Positions 16,161 through 23,857 of a stretch of 37,973 nucleotides of DNA are shown in pieces. A program made the position numbers and the translations under genes. The notes beneath the pieces are model-generated. The model was not told the DNA's origin, searched no databases, and worked only from the letters and a program-made list of their open reading frames with translations. Position 1 is the stretch's first letter, and each line of letters starts with the position of its first letter. This stretch comes from Clostridia bacterium (GTDB lineage: Bacteria > Bacillota > Clostridia > UBA1381), in NCBI GenBank assembly GCA_900751885.1, contig CAADTH010000009.1, forward strand, positions 1 to 37,973, written 5' to 3'.

Positions 16161-17864
16161 CTATTGTACCCGCAACGTACGCAGGCGGTTGAAGCATCCG
16201 ACAATCTCCTGCCGTCGTACCTCAGCCAGAAATTCCGGACAATACGCTCCCGACACCACCGACAAAAATCCATCCCGTTCCATTTTTTTCTCAATGATGT
16301 CCACAATCTCAGAAAGCGTTTTTCTCCCGTCGATGACCCTCTCCTCTGCATACTTCACAATTTGCCCCAGCATTGCCACCTGCTCCTTGTCCACAAGCTG
16401 TTCCATATATCGAAGGTCAATGTCCTCCCGGCTAATCGACAGCGTATCTGTCCCGCGCGTCTTGATTTTCATCCCCCTGTCATCACGCACAAACGCGCCT
16501 TTTTCCAGAATACGCTGAAAATTGATATCCAGCTTTCCAACAGGCTGTGTCTCATTTCTCTTCCCATATTCCTCCGCCAGTCTTTTTGCCTCCTCTGTCA
16601 TATCGCACGGCTTGTACGCCTGCATTCCAATCACACAGTCAGCAATGGAAAAATATGTGCCGGAGCTGCCGACAACGAGCACTGTCGAAATGCCCAGCTG
16701 GTCATAGAGTGGACGAATCCGATCAATAAACGGTGTAATAGGTTCTTTCTCTGGGCTGACGAGCCGCTGCATCATTTCATCGCGAATCATAAAATTCGTC
16801 GCAGACGTGTCCTCATCAATCAAAAAGAGCTTCGTCCCCGCTTCCATTGCTTCCACAACATTTGCCGCCTGAGATGTACTGCCGCTGGCGTTTTCTGTTG
16901 TAAACTTTTTGGTATCCTTCCCGTTTGGAAGATGGTTGATAAACAGAGAAATATCATCTTTCTGAATGCTTCTTCCATCCTCCGCACGAATCTTCGCCGC
17001 ACTATCTTCTGTGATGACATATTCGCGCCCATCGCCCAAAATATGATTATATACCCCTTTCTCAACCGCCTTTAGGAGGGTAGACTTTCCATGATATCCG
17101 CCGCCGACAATCAGAGTGATTCCTTTTTTGATTCCCATGCCGCGCACCAGTCCTTTATGTGGAAGCTTTAGCGTCACCTCCATCTCCTTTGGCGATACAA
17201 TCGGAATCCCACCGGAAAGCGGCTTATCAGAAATGCCACTTTCTCTCGGAAGTACAGAGCCATCCGCGATAAACGCAACAAGCCCATTTTCGTCGAGCGC
17301 GTCCCGAATTGCCTGCTGATCCTCTGACAAATCAATTGCATCCTGAAGCTTCTTTTGATCAATCTTTCCATAAAAAAGTGTGTTTTCTATAATATCCGGC
17401 AGAACATCATACAAAATTTTCTCCAGCTCCCGCGCTAAAATCGTTCTGCCGCGTGCCGGAAATCCCACCTCAAAGCGCGCTTCCAGCTTATCCTTTCCCA
17501 TCTGCATTGCACTTCTCTCAAGTACCTGCTGACCGCACCGGCTGATATTGATTTTTCCGCTTTTTCCACTGCCTGAAATGCGCTTTTGAAACCGGTAGAT
17601 AGTCCGATCGAACAGACGAATCAAATGATCCTCCAGCGCAATCCGCTTGTGGCGCTTGTCAAAAAGCTCCTCTGGAAATTTTGCGAGTTTCTGCCCCACC
17701 ACCACACGCAATTTAGATGGCGATGCAAACGGATCTCCCTGCACATGGTCGATGCACAACGTATATTGTCCAAAATCGTATTGTCCCGCAATATCCTTAT
17801 ACGCGCCGTAGCTTTTCCCATCAATGCGCGAAAGCTCTCTTCTCAAATCCTGTGATGTTTTCAT
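16161..17864 (-). CDS. Predicted ABC-class ATPase (COG3044, PF09818)
   Basis: 567-residue protein of the bacterial ABC_ATPase family, a conserved group without a known function. The N-terminus has the family start (RRELSRIDGKSYGAYKDIAG, QYTLCIDHVQGDPFA). The Walker A-like loop is LIVGGGYHGKSTLL, and the Walker B region is KLFLIDEDTSATNFMIRD. A Ser-rich ASGSTSQAANVVEA helix stands in the place of an ABC signature. Neither transmembrane segments nor an export partner are visible. The ATG at 17864 is preferred over the longer opening because it follows GGAAGAG and starts the family domain. It has its own TTGAAA/TATAAT promoter overlapping the MATE gene end. Confidence 0.9.
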   Translation of the reverse strand: MKTSQDLRRELSRIDGKSYGAYKDIAGQYDFGQYTLCIDHVQGDPFASPSKLRVVVGQKLAKFPEELFDKRHKRIALEDHLIRLFDRTIYRFQKRISGSGKSGKINISRCGQQVLERSAMQMGKDKLEARFEVGFPARGRTILARELEKILYDVLPDIIENTLFYGKIDQKKLQDAIDLSEDQQAIRDALDENGLVAFIADGSVLPRESGISDKPLSGGIPIVSPKEMEVTLKLPHKGLVRGMGIKKGITLIVGGGYHGKSTLLKAVEKGVYNHILGDGREYVITEDSAAKIRAEDGRSIQKDDISLFINHLPNGKDTKKFTTENASGSTSQAANVVEAMEAGTKLFLIDEDTSATNFMIRDEMMQRLVSPEKEPITPFIDRIRPLYDQLGISTVLVVGSSGTYFSIADCVIGMQAYKPCDMTEEAKRLAEEYGKRNETQPVGKLDINFQRILEKGAFVRDDRGMKIKTRGTDTLSISREDIDLRYMEQLVDKEQVAMLGQIVKYAEERVIDGRKTLSEIVDIIEKKMERDGFLSVVSGAYCPEFLAEVRRQEIVGCFNRLRTLRVQ

Positions 17865-17898
17865 CGCTGACTCTTCCTTCCTGCTTTCTTTTTCCATT

Positions 17899-17927
17899 AT
17901 TATATACTGCCTGTCACTCTTTTTCAA
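17899..17927 (-). promoter_or_regulatory. Promoter of ABC-ATPase gene
   Basis: On the minus strand TTGAAA (17922-17927), 17-bp spacer, TATAAT (17899-17904). It overlaps the MATE stop codon, so the ATPase gene can be expressed apart from the drug-resistance-like operon upstream. Confidence 0.75.
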
Positions 17928-19294
17928 GGCTGTTTCCTCTCCGGCGCGCGAATTTGCCTAATCTGCCTGCATACCATGAAGCCTGCCACCGCAAATACGA
18001 TTCCATCGGCAAACGGTCCTGACCACAGAACACCGTCAAGTCCCATCTGAGTACACAGTACAAGGGCAAATCCAATCTTACATACCAGCTGATACGAAAG
18101 CGATAGCACAGCCGCCTGACCTGCCTTACCAATCGCTTGCGAAAACACCCCTGTTATCGTCAAAAAACCAAAGAACAAATACAGACAAAAATAGATTCTG
18201 AAAAAGCGGACGGAAAATTCCAGATACAGTGGATTGTCCGGCAGCCCGAACAGATGAACAATCGCTTCCGGAACGCACTCGAACATCACGAGCGCGGCGG
18301 CAGATACTATCGTCCCTGCAAGCACTGCAAGCGCATACGCATGCCGCACACGCCGGTACTTTTTTGCGCCATAGTTGTACCCCACCACCGGCTGCATCCC
18401 AATCGCAATCCCCAAAACTACCGTGTACAAAATCTCCTGCACCTTCATAGAAATACCATAGGCAGTCAGAGGAATTTCACTTCCATACACCGACTGCGCT
18501 CCATAATGCACAAGAAGGTTATTGTTGACTGCCATCACCAAGACAAACGCTCCCTGTCCAATAAAGCTGGTCGTTCCAAGCCTGCAGATGTCCCAAAGCG
18601 TGCTTCCCCGTAGCCGAAAGCATGTTCTTGTCAAACGAACACTCTGAAATCGCCAAAGATAACAAATAGAAATCACAAATGATACAAGCTGTCCGATCAC
18701 CGTGGACCATGCCGCTCCCTTGATTCCCCATCCGAATCCAAAGATGAATATTGGATCAAGACATCCATTGATGATTGCGCCAACCGCCATGGACGCCATC
18801 GCCCAGCGCGGACTTCCGTCTGCACGTATGACAGAATTGAGTGTCGTGGACACCATGATAAACGGCAGTCCCAGCGACACAATCCGTCCATAGTCAAGTG
18901 CATAGGGCAAAATCACATCTGTCGCCCCAAGCAGACGGACAATCGGTGTCAAACATAGCAATACCACTATAGTAGTCACTATGCTTCCAACCAGAACCAC
19001 GCTGAAGCTATTGCCCACCGCCCTTGCCGCATCCTCTCTTTTTCCCTCTCCCAAACGCAGACTAAAATATGCCGCCGCACCGTCGCCCAGCAAAAGCGAC
19101 AGTGCCAGCGTAATGGTCGTAATCAAAAGCACCACATTCGCCGCACCGTTTCCGAGATACCCCACGCCGCGCCCGATGAAAATTTGGTCCACAATATTAT
19201 AAAGTGCATTGACCAACATAGATACAACGCTTGGAATCGCAAATTTTGCAATCAGCTTTCCCACTTTCTCTGTTCCCAATTGATGTTCGTTCAT
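17924..19294 (-). CDS. MATE family efflux transporter
   Basis: 456-residue multidrug and toxin extrusion family membrane protein with about 12 hydrophobic helices. The N-terminal signature AKFAIPSVVSMLVNALYNIVDQIFIGRGVG is the usual MATE start, and GVVLPYALDYGRIV-type and GMQPVVGYNYGAKKYRRV motifs (seen as GMQPVVGYNYGAKKY) are clear. It likely expels cationic drugs using an ion gradient; the substrate cannot be inferred. The ATG overlaps the stop of the upstream ABC-F gene by 4 bp (ATGA) and AGGAGC lies ahead of it. The two are one translational unit, combining a ribosome-protection-type factor and an exporter under one attenuated promoter. Confidence 0.93.
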   Translation of the reverse strand: MNEHQLGTEKVGKLIAKFAIPSVVSMLVNALYNIVDQIFIGRGVGYLGNGAANVVLLITTITLALSLLLGDGAAAYFSLRLGEGKREDAARAVGNSFSVVLVGSIVTTIVVLLCLTPIVRLLGATDVILPYALDYGRIVSLGLPFIMVSTTLNSVIRADGSPRWAMASMAVGAIINGCLDPIFIFGFGWGIKGAAWSTVIGQLVSFVISICYLWRFQSVRLTRTCFRLRGSTLWDICRLGTTSFIGQGAFVLVMAVNNNLLVHYGAQSVYGSEIPLTAYGISMKVQEILYTVVLGIAIGMQPVVGYNYGAKKYRRVRHAYALAVLAGTIVSAAALVMFECVPEAIVHLFGLPDNPLYLEFSVRFFRIYFCLYLFFGFLTITGVFSQAIGKAGQAAVLSLSYQLVCKIGFALVLCTQMGLDGVLWSGPFADGIVFAVAGFMVCRQIRQIRAPERKQP

Positions 19295-20847
19295 ACATTT
19301 GCTCCTATTCTATGCACATCTGCCGGCTTGACTGATACAATTTTTTCGGCAAACTCACGGTAAAACCGTTCCTCATGAGATACCAAAAGAATGCTTCCAG
19401 AAAAGTGAGAAAGCGCATCCTGCAGCACCTGCTTTGTCTCTTCGTCTAAGTGATTGGTCGGCTCATCCAAAATCAAACAGTTGACGGGAGTGAGAAGCAG
19501 ACGGCAAAGCTTTACCTTCGACTGTTCTCCGCCGGACAAAGTGCCAATCTCCTGGCGGACACTGTCTGCCTTTACACCGCACTGCGCCAATTTTTTTCGA
19601 ATTTCCTTCTCTGTCATATGTGGGTACACCTCCTGCACAATTTGCACCGGTGTTTGATTTGTTCTCTCCCACACAAGCTCCTGCTCGTAGTATCCGATTT
19701 TGACAGTGTCTCCAAAACAAAACTGTCCGCCCAGCGGTGGAATCTCTCCAACTAATGTTTTCAAGAGCGTTGATTTTCCAATACCGTTAAAACCTGTGAT
19801 TACTACTTTTTCTCCGCTTGCCACCGAAAGATTGATTGGTGAAAGCAGTATGCTCTTGTATCCAATCTCTAAATCCTGTGCCTCCAACGCCTTCCCTTGA
19901 GATACTGGAAGTTCTGTAAACGCAATGGTCGGTCTGCTCGTAAAACCAGGCGGCGCCAGCCTTTGCATACGGTCAAGCTGTTTTTGGCGTCCCCGTGCCA
20001 TTTTCGCATTCACTCCGGCCTTATTTTTTCGAATGTATGCCTCTGTCCGCGCAATTTCCCTCTGCTGCGCCTGATACTTCCGCATATACTGCTCGCGCCG
20101 CTCCTTCTTTTGGCGCACAAACTCGGAATAGCTCCCATGATATTTTTTGATTGCCTGAAATTCTACATCGCAGATACAATCGGTGATACGCTCTAAAAAC
20201 GTAAAGTCATGGGACACAATCACAAACGCGCCCTCAAATGACGCAAGATAATCTGACAGCCATGACACATGCTCCCTGTCTAAAAAGTTGGTCGGCTCAT
20301 CAAGGAGAAGCACATCTGCTTTTTCTAATAATAGCTTTGCCAGTATCACCTTCGCGCGCTGTCCGCCTGAAAGCGTTTCTAAAAATGTGTCCATGCCGAA
20401 CGTATCAATTCCGAGTCCTGTGCTGACTTTGCCGATGTTACCTTCCACTTCGTAAAATCCCATCGCATCCAGTCTCTCCTGCAAATCGGATGCCCGGTGC
20501 AACGCCTGTTCATCCCCCTCTGCTCCTGTTTCATATAACAGAATCATCTCTTTTTCCATCTCGTAGAGAGAATCGAACGCTGTCTTTAAATAGTCTCTGA
20601 CGGTGTATGCACCATCCACCTGCGCATATTGATTCAACGCTCCAATGCGGACGCCCGGTTGCCATTTGATTTGCCCGGCGTCTGCTATCACCTCGCCTGT
20701 CAGTATCCTCAACAGCGTGCTTTTTCCTGCCCCATTTTGTCCGACCACTCCCATATGCTCTCCCTTGTATAGACAAATCGAGGCGTCTTTATATAATATC
20801 TTCTCACCAAATGTATGGGATAGTCCCGTAATCTCCAATAAGCTCAT
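19291..20847 (-). CDS. ABC-F family ATPase (ribosome-acting; possible antibiotic resistance)
   Basis: 518-residue soluble protein with two ABC ATPase domains and no membrane domain. Walker A motifs: GQNGAGKSTLL and GFNGIGKSTLL. ABC signatures: LSGGQRAKV and LSGGEQSKV. Walker B: LLLDEPTNFLD and LILDEPTNHLD. Between them lies the charged linker (about 240-310, YMRKYQAQQREIARTEAYI), the P-site-tRNA interaction motif region. This is the ABC-F layout of housekeeping (YbiT, EttA) and resistance (Vga, Lsa, Msr) factors; sequence reading cannot decide which. The RBS AAAGGAG is upstream. Transcription appears to be controlled by a leader-peptide attenuator, which favours a drug-responsive role. It overlaps the downstream MATE gene by 4 bp. 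Confidence 0.92.
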   Translation of the reverse strand: MSLLEITGLSHTFGEKILYKDASICLYKGEHMGVVGQNGAGKSTLLRILTGEVIADAGQIKWQPGVRIGALNQYAQVDGAYTVRDYLKTAFDSLYEMEKEMILLYETGAEGDEQALHRASDLQERLDAMGFYEVEGNIGKVSTGLGIDTFGMDTFLETLSGGQRAKVILAKLLLEKADVLLLDEPTNFLDREHVSWLSDYLASFEGAFVIVSHDFTFLERITDCICDVEFQAIKKYHGSYSEFVRQKKERREQYMRKYQAQQREIARTEAYIRKNKAGVNAKMARGRQKQLDRMQRLAPPGFTSRPTIAFTELPVSQGKALEAQDLEIGYKSILLSPINLSVASGEKVVITGFNGIGKSTLLKTLVGEIPPLGGQFCFGDTVKIGYYEQELVWERTNQTPVQIVQEVYPHMTEKEIRKKLAQCGVKADSVRQEIGTLSGGEQSKVKLCRLLLTPVNCLILDEPTNHLDEETKQVLQDALSHFSGSILLVSHEERFYREFAEKIVSVKPADVHRIGANV

Positions 20848-20912
20848 CGCTTTTCTCCTTTTCTAATATTTCTTTTTGCCTGCGGAGAAAAACGCTTCAA
20901 AAAAAAGCGCAC

Positions 20913-20944
20913 AAAAAACCGCAGACAAAGCACTGTCTGCGGTT
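20913..20944 (-). terminator. Attenuator terminator before ABC-F
   Basis: Stem AACCGCAGACA (20917-20927) and TGTCTGCGGTT (20934-20944), 11 bp with a 6-nt loop; on the minus strand a TTTTTT run follows the stem (20913-20918 complement). It lies between the promoter and the ABC-F start, so it must be read through for expression. Confidence 0.85.
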
Positions 20945-20966
20945 CATCATCAAAATAGCATCTCAT

Positions 20967-21043
20967 TTCATCGGCTGATTTTTGGTATACAAATAAAAGC
21001 ATAGCATCTTTTATGCTCCGCATACACCTTGTCAGCCGATGAA
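20967..21043 (-). promoter_or_regulatory. Long-range inverted repeat of the ABC-F leader
   Basis: Minus-strand TTCATCGGCTGA (21043-21032), which includes the leader-peptide stop codon, is complementary over 12 bp to TCAGCCGATGAA (20978-20967). Between them is a second hairpin (AGCATAAAAG.../...TATGCTTTTA). A TGCGG segment (within 21018-21025) could also pair with CCGCA of the terminator arm, with one mismatch over 8 bp. This gives the mutually exclusive pairings expected of transcription attenuation. Structures are inferred by eye. Confidence 0.6.
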
Positions 21044-21145
21044 GATTACGCTACTGCGTTTTCGCTCCATACAATGCTTCACCGGTATTCCATTGTTGGA
21101 GCAAACCTTCCTTGCGATTCTATTGTAAAAGATATAATAGGTCAT
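21032..21145 (-). CDS. Leader peptide of ABC-F attenuator (37 residues)
   Basis: Untracked small ORF starting ATG at 21145 and ending TGA at 21032-21034. A GAGGGGATG ribosome site lies 7 nt upstream. It begins MTYYIFYNRIAR and ends RSSVIFIG. The C-terminal hydrophobic SVIFIG recalls the IFVIS-type arrest motif of erm leaders, a similarity by eye only. The stop codon sits inside the first arm of the long-range inverted repeat, so ribosome stalling near the end would prevent that pairing. Position between a strong promoter and a terminator is the main evidence that it is real. No homologue is known to me. Confidence 0.6.
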   Translation of the reverse strand: MTYYIFYNRIARKVCSNNGIPVKHCMERKRSSVIFIG

Positions 21146-21171
21146 CTTTTCTCATCCCCTCTATTTTATTC

Positions 21172-21201
21172 ATTGTAGCATGAGCACACACAGTTTGTCA
21201 A
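21172..21201 (-). promoter_or_regulatory. Strong promoter of ABC-F-MATE operon
   Basis: On the minus strand TTGACA (21196-21201), 18-bp spacer, TGC then TACAAT (21172-21177), an extended -10. It drives a leader of about 325 nt before the ABC-F start. Confidence 0.8.
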
Positions 21202-21286
21202 CAAAAAAGCCTATTCTGTCTCGCTTTTCCGGCACATAGACTATATAGTAGAACAAAATCCACCACGTATAAAAGGAGGAACTATT

Positions 21287-22048
21287 ATGTTTAAACTGCA
21301 AGGTACCTCTATCACCTTAGACGGAACCCGTCCAGGCTTTTCTACCGCCGTCACAAACACCTTTCGGACCAATGCAAATCAAGACATCTGTCATTCGTTT
21401 AGTATCAGCTTAATCGAAAAGTGGATGCTTGAAATGCTGTCCAAATGCGCAAATACAGCAATTCTCAAAACAGATTTATCCGCACTCGCTCTCTCCATCC
21501 ATCCAAGCCTTACCGCAGTGCCTGCGGCCATCACAGCAAAAATTGATGCCGCCTGCACAGCCGTTGGCGCAAGACCTGTGAATCAAACGAATATATGTAC
21601 TGCATTCAATGAACTGCTAAAGATTTTCAACAGTGTCATCGATAACCTGCGCATTGGAGATTCCAGCTGGAACAGGCGCATCAGCAAGGACTTTGACCCG
21701 GAAAGCTGGGTGCATGTAAACACCGCCGGTACAGTTGACAGCTCTATGAACGGCAGTGGAAGCGCTACATGGACAGGAATGCCTACACTTCCGGCCAATA
21801 TAAAGCCTGCCTTTTTCCTCTGTTCTCCAAAGGATTCCATCCGAATCACTCGCGCATACGACAACATCAAATATGCGACAACGCCGCTCACAATGGTCGC
21901 AAACAAGGGAACCTTAAAAAGTGGCGCTTCAGTGCAGTTTATTCACAGTTCCAGTAACCGGCTCGATATTCCAGCACAGACACTGTATCCTGCAGATAAA
22001 ATTTACTTTTTTCATACCACCAGAAGAACCTGGCTCGCCATGGGCTGA
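21287..22048 (+). CDS. Hypothetical protein, 253 residues
   Basis: I do not recognise this protein. It has no signal peptide or membrane helices. The N-terminus (MFKLQGTSITLDGTRPGFS) and the C-terminal two-thirds look beta-rich with many Thr, Ser and Asn, recalling phage virion or carbohydrate-binding proteins, but this is only an impression. A helical middle part (about 40-125) contains ALSIHPSLTAVPAAITAKIDA. The RBS AAGGAGG (21272-21278) is strong. Upstream it diverges from the attenuated ABC-F operon, and it shares a bidirectional terminator with hydA downstream. Coding status is well supported by the ribosome site and terminator; function is unknown. Confidence 0.8.
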   Translation: MFKLQGTSITLDGTRPGFSTAVTNTFRTNANQDICHSFSISLIEKWMLEMLSKCANTAILKTDLSALALSIHPSLTAVPAAITAKIDAACTAVGARPVNQTNICTAFNELLKIFNSVIDNLRIGDSSWNRRISKDFDPESWVHVNTAGTVDSSMNGSGSATWTGMPTLPANIKPAFFLCSPKDSIRITRAYDNIKYATTPLTMVANKGTLKSGASVQFIHSSSNRLDIPAQTLYPADKIYFFHTTRRTWLAMG

Positions 22049-22072
22049 TATGCTGAACCATCAATATATATT

Positions 22073-22110
22073 AAAAAACAGGAGGGTTTCAAAAAACCCT
22101 CCTGTTTTTT
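22073..22110. terminator. Bidirectional terminator
   Basis: Perfect 17-bp inverted repeat AAAAAACAGGAGGGTTT (22073-22089) and AAACCCTCCTGTTTTTT (22094-22110). It serves the plus-strand hypothetical gene and the hyd operon, whose stop codon (22109-22111) overlaps the right arm. Confidence 0.93.
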
Positions 22111-23845
22111 AATACCTGCTTCTTTTTTGATAACTCGTGTGCAGAATCTTATGCGCACGGTGCTTGCCCGGCGCGTCAAAGTATTCATCATACAGCATTT
22201 TAATGACAGGGCTTTCGTGTGATTTTCGAAGCTTCGTCTTTTTATCTACGTCATAGAGTGCCTTTGCGCGAATCGTCTTGAGGTCCACATAATTTCGCAC
22301 ACTATCACTCTGGCATGGCTGTCCTCCCCCATTGATGCATCCGCCCGGGCACGCCATCACCTCTATCATATCATACTGCTTCTCCCCAGACTTGACCGCA
22401 TCGAGCACCTTCCTTGCATTTCCAAGACCCGACGCGACAGCAACGCGGATTTTCATGCCGGCAACGTTGTAGGTCGCTTCCTTGATACCCTCTATGCCGC
22501 GCACCTCCTTGAAATCAATCTTCTTGAAATCACCGTCAAGCATATCGCTCGCTGTGCGCAATGCCGCCTCCATCACGCCGCCGGTCGCACCGAAAATCGC
22601 CCCGGCGCCTGATGCGAGTTCAAATGGATTATCAAATTTTTTATCCTTCAAATCTGTAAACTTGATTCCCGCTCCCTTAATCATCTTCGCAAGCTCACGC
22701 GTTGTAAGCGATACATCGACATCCTGATATTCAAACGCTTTTTCACCTGGTCTCGTGATTTCAAACTTCTTCGCTGTACATGGAATCACGCTGACCACAA
22801 ACAAATCCTTTGCGTCAATCCCTGTTTTTTGGCTGTAATACGTTTTCAAAAGCGCACCGAACATCTGCTGCGGCGATTTACATGTAGAGAGGTTCGGCAG
22901 AAATTCCGGATAGTAATGTTCACAAAATTTCACCCACGCCGGACAACAGGACGTCATCATCGGAAGGACATCCTTATTTTTCACACGCTGTAAAAACTCA
23001 TTTGCCTCCTCCATAATGGTGAGGTCTGCTGTGACATCCATATTGAACACTTCATCTACGCCGAGCTTTCGGATGGCATTTACCATTTTTCCTTCCACAT
23101 TCGTTCCAATCGGCATATCAAAGCATTCACCGAGCGTTGCACGGATGGATGGTGCGGTGAATACAATGACATGCTTCTGAGAATCCGCGATGGCATCCCA
23201 CACCTCGTCGATATTGCTCTTTTCGCTGAGTGCGCCGACCGGACAAGCAACAATGCACTGTCCACATCCGACGCACGGCGCATCATTCATGCTCTTTTCA
23301 AATGCACAGTCGATATGTACCTTGTATCCACGCCCGATTTCCCCAATTGCCGATACCCCCTGTACCTTATTACATACCGCAGTACAGCGGCGGCAGGTGA
23401 TACACTTGTTGTTGTCCCGCACCACATAAGGAGACTTGTCGTCCACCTCATATTCCACCTCTTCACAATTAAAGCGGTCCTCGTCCACCCCATAATCAAA
23501 CGCAAGCTTTTGCAGCTCACAGTTATTGCCGCGCACACAGGACAAGCATTTTTTGTGATGGCTGGATAAAATCAGCTCCAGCGTCATTTTACGCGACGTA
23601 CGAATCGCGGCAGTGTTGGTATATACCTCCATCCCGTCCGCAACGGGATGTACACAGGAAGCCACAAGCCCCGGCTTTCCCTTGACCTCAACCACGCACA
23701 CACGGCAGGATGCAATGCAGTTGATATCCTTCAGATAACAAAGGGATGGAATCTCAATATCAACCTCCTTTGCCGCCTGCAAAATTGTATAATTCGCCGG
23801 CACCTCCACCTCTATACCGTTTATCTTTAACTTGACCGTTTGCAT
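22109..23845 (-). CDS. hydA: [FeFe] hydrogenase catalytic subunit HydA
   Basis: 578-residue H-cluster subunit of an NAD-linked, probably electron-bifurcating HydABC hydrogenase, evolving H2 from NADH and reduced ferredoxin. Domains in order: [2Fe-2S] ferredoxin (about 1-80, CYLKDINCIASCRVC), His-ligated [4Fe-4S] (HHKKCLSC..CELQ), two [4Fe-4S] (CITCRRCTAVC, CVGCGQCIVACPVGA), and the H-cluster domain. Signatures: TSCCPAW (298-304), PCTAKKFE (from 355) and EVMACPGGCINGGGQP (from 495), all intact. The small-subunit-like tail is present (KMLYDEYFDAPGKHRAHKILH). Last gene of hydC-hydB-hydA, 12 bp after hydB. Confidence 0.95.
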   Translation of the reverse strand: MQTVKLKINGIEVEVPANYTILQAAKEVDIEIPSLCYLKDINCIASCRVCVVEVKGKPGLVASCVHPVADGMEVYTNTAAIRTSRKMTLELILSSHHKKCLSCVRGNNCELQKLAFDYGVDEDRFNCEEVEYEVDDKSPYVVRDNNKCITCRRCTAVCNKVQGVSAIGEIGRGYKVHIDCAFEKSMNDAPCVGCGQCIVACPVGALSEKSNIDEVWDAIADSQKHVIVFTAPSIRATLGECFDMPIGTNVEGKMVNAIRKLGVDEVFNMDVTADLTIMEEANEFLQRVKNKDVLPMMTSCCPAWVKFCEHYYPEFLPNLSTCKSPQQMFGALLKTYYSQKTGIDAKDLFVVSVIPCTAKKFEITRPGEKAFEYQDVDVSLTTRELAKMIKGAGIKFTDLKDKKFDNPFELASGAGAIFGATGGVMEAALRTASDMLDGDFKKIDFKEVRGIEGIKEATYNVAGMKIRVAVASGLGNARKVLDAVKSGEKQYDMIEVMACPGGCINGGGQPCQSDSVRNYVDLKTIRAKALYDVDKKTKLRKSHESPVIKMLYDEYFDAPGKHRAHKILHTSYQKRSRY

Positions 23846-23857
23846 CTGTATTCCTCC

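Noticed and set aside
21120..21155. Alternative 11-codon ORF (MRKDDLLYLLQ) at the start of the ABC-F leader
   Set aside because: The GAGGGG site is only about 1 nt from its ATG, too close; the same site fits the 37-codon ORF with 7-nt spacing.
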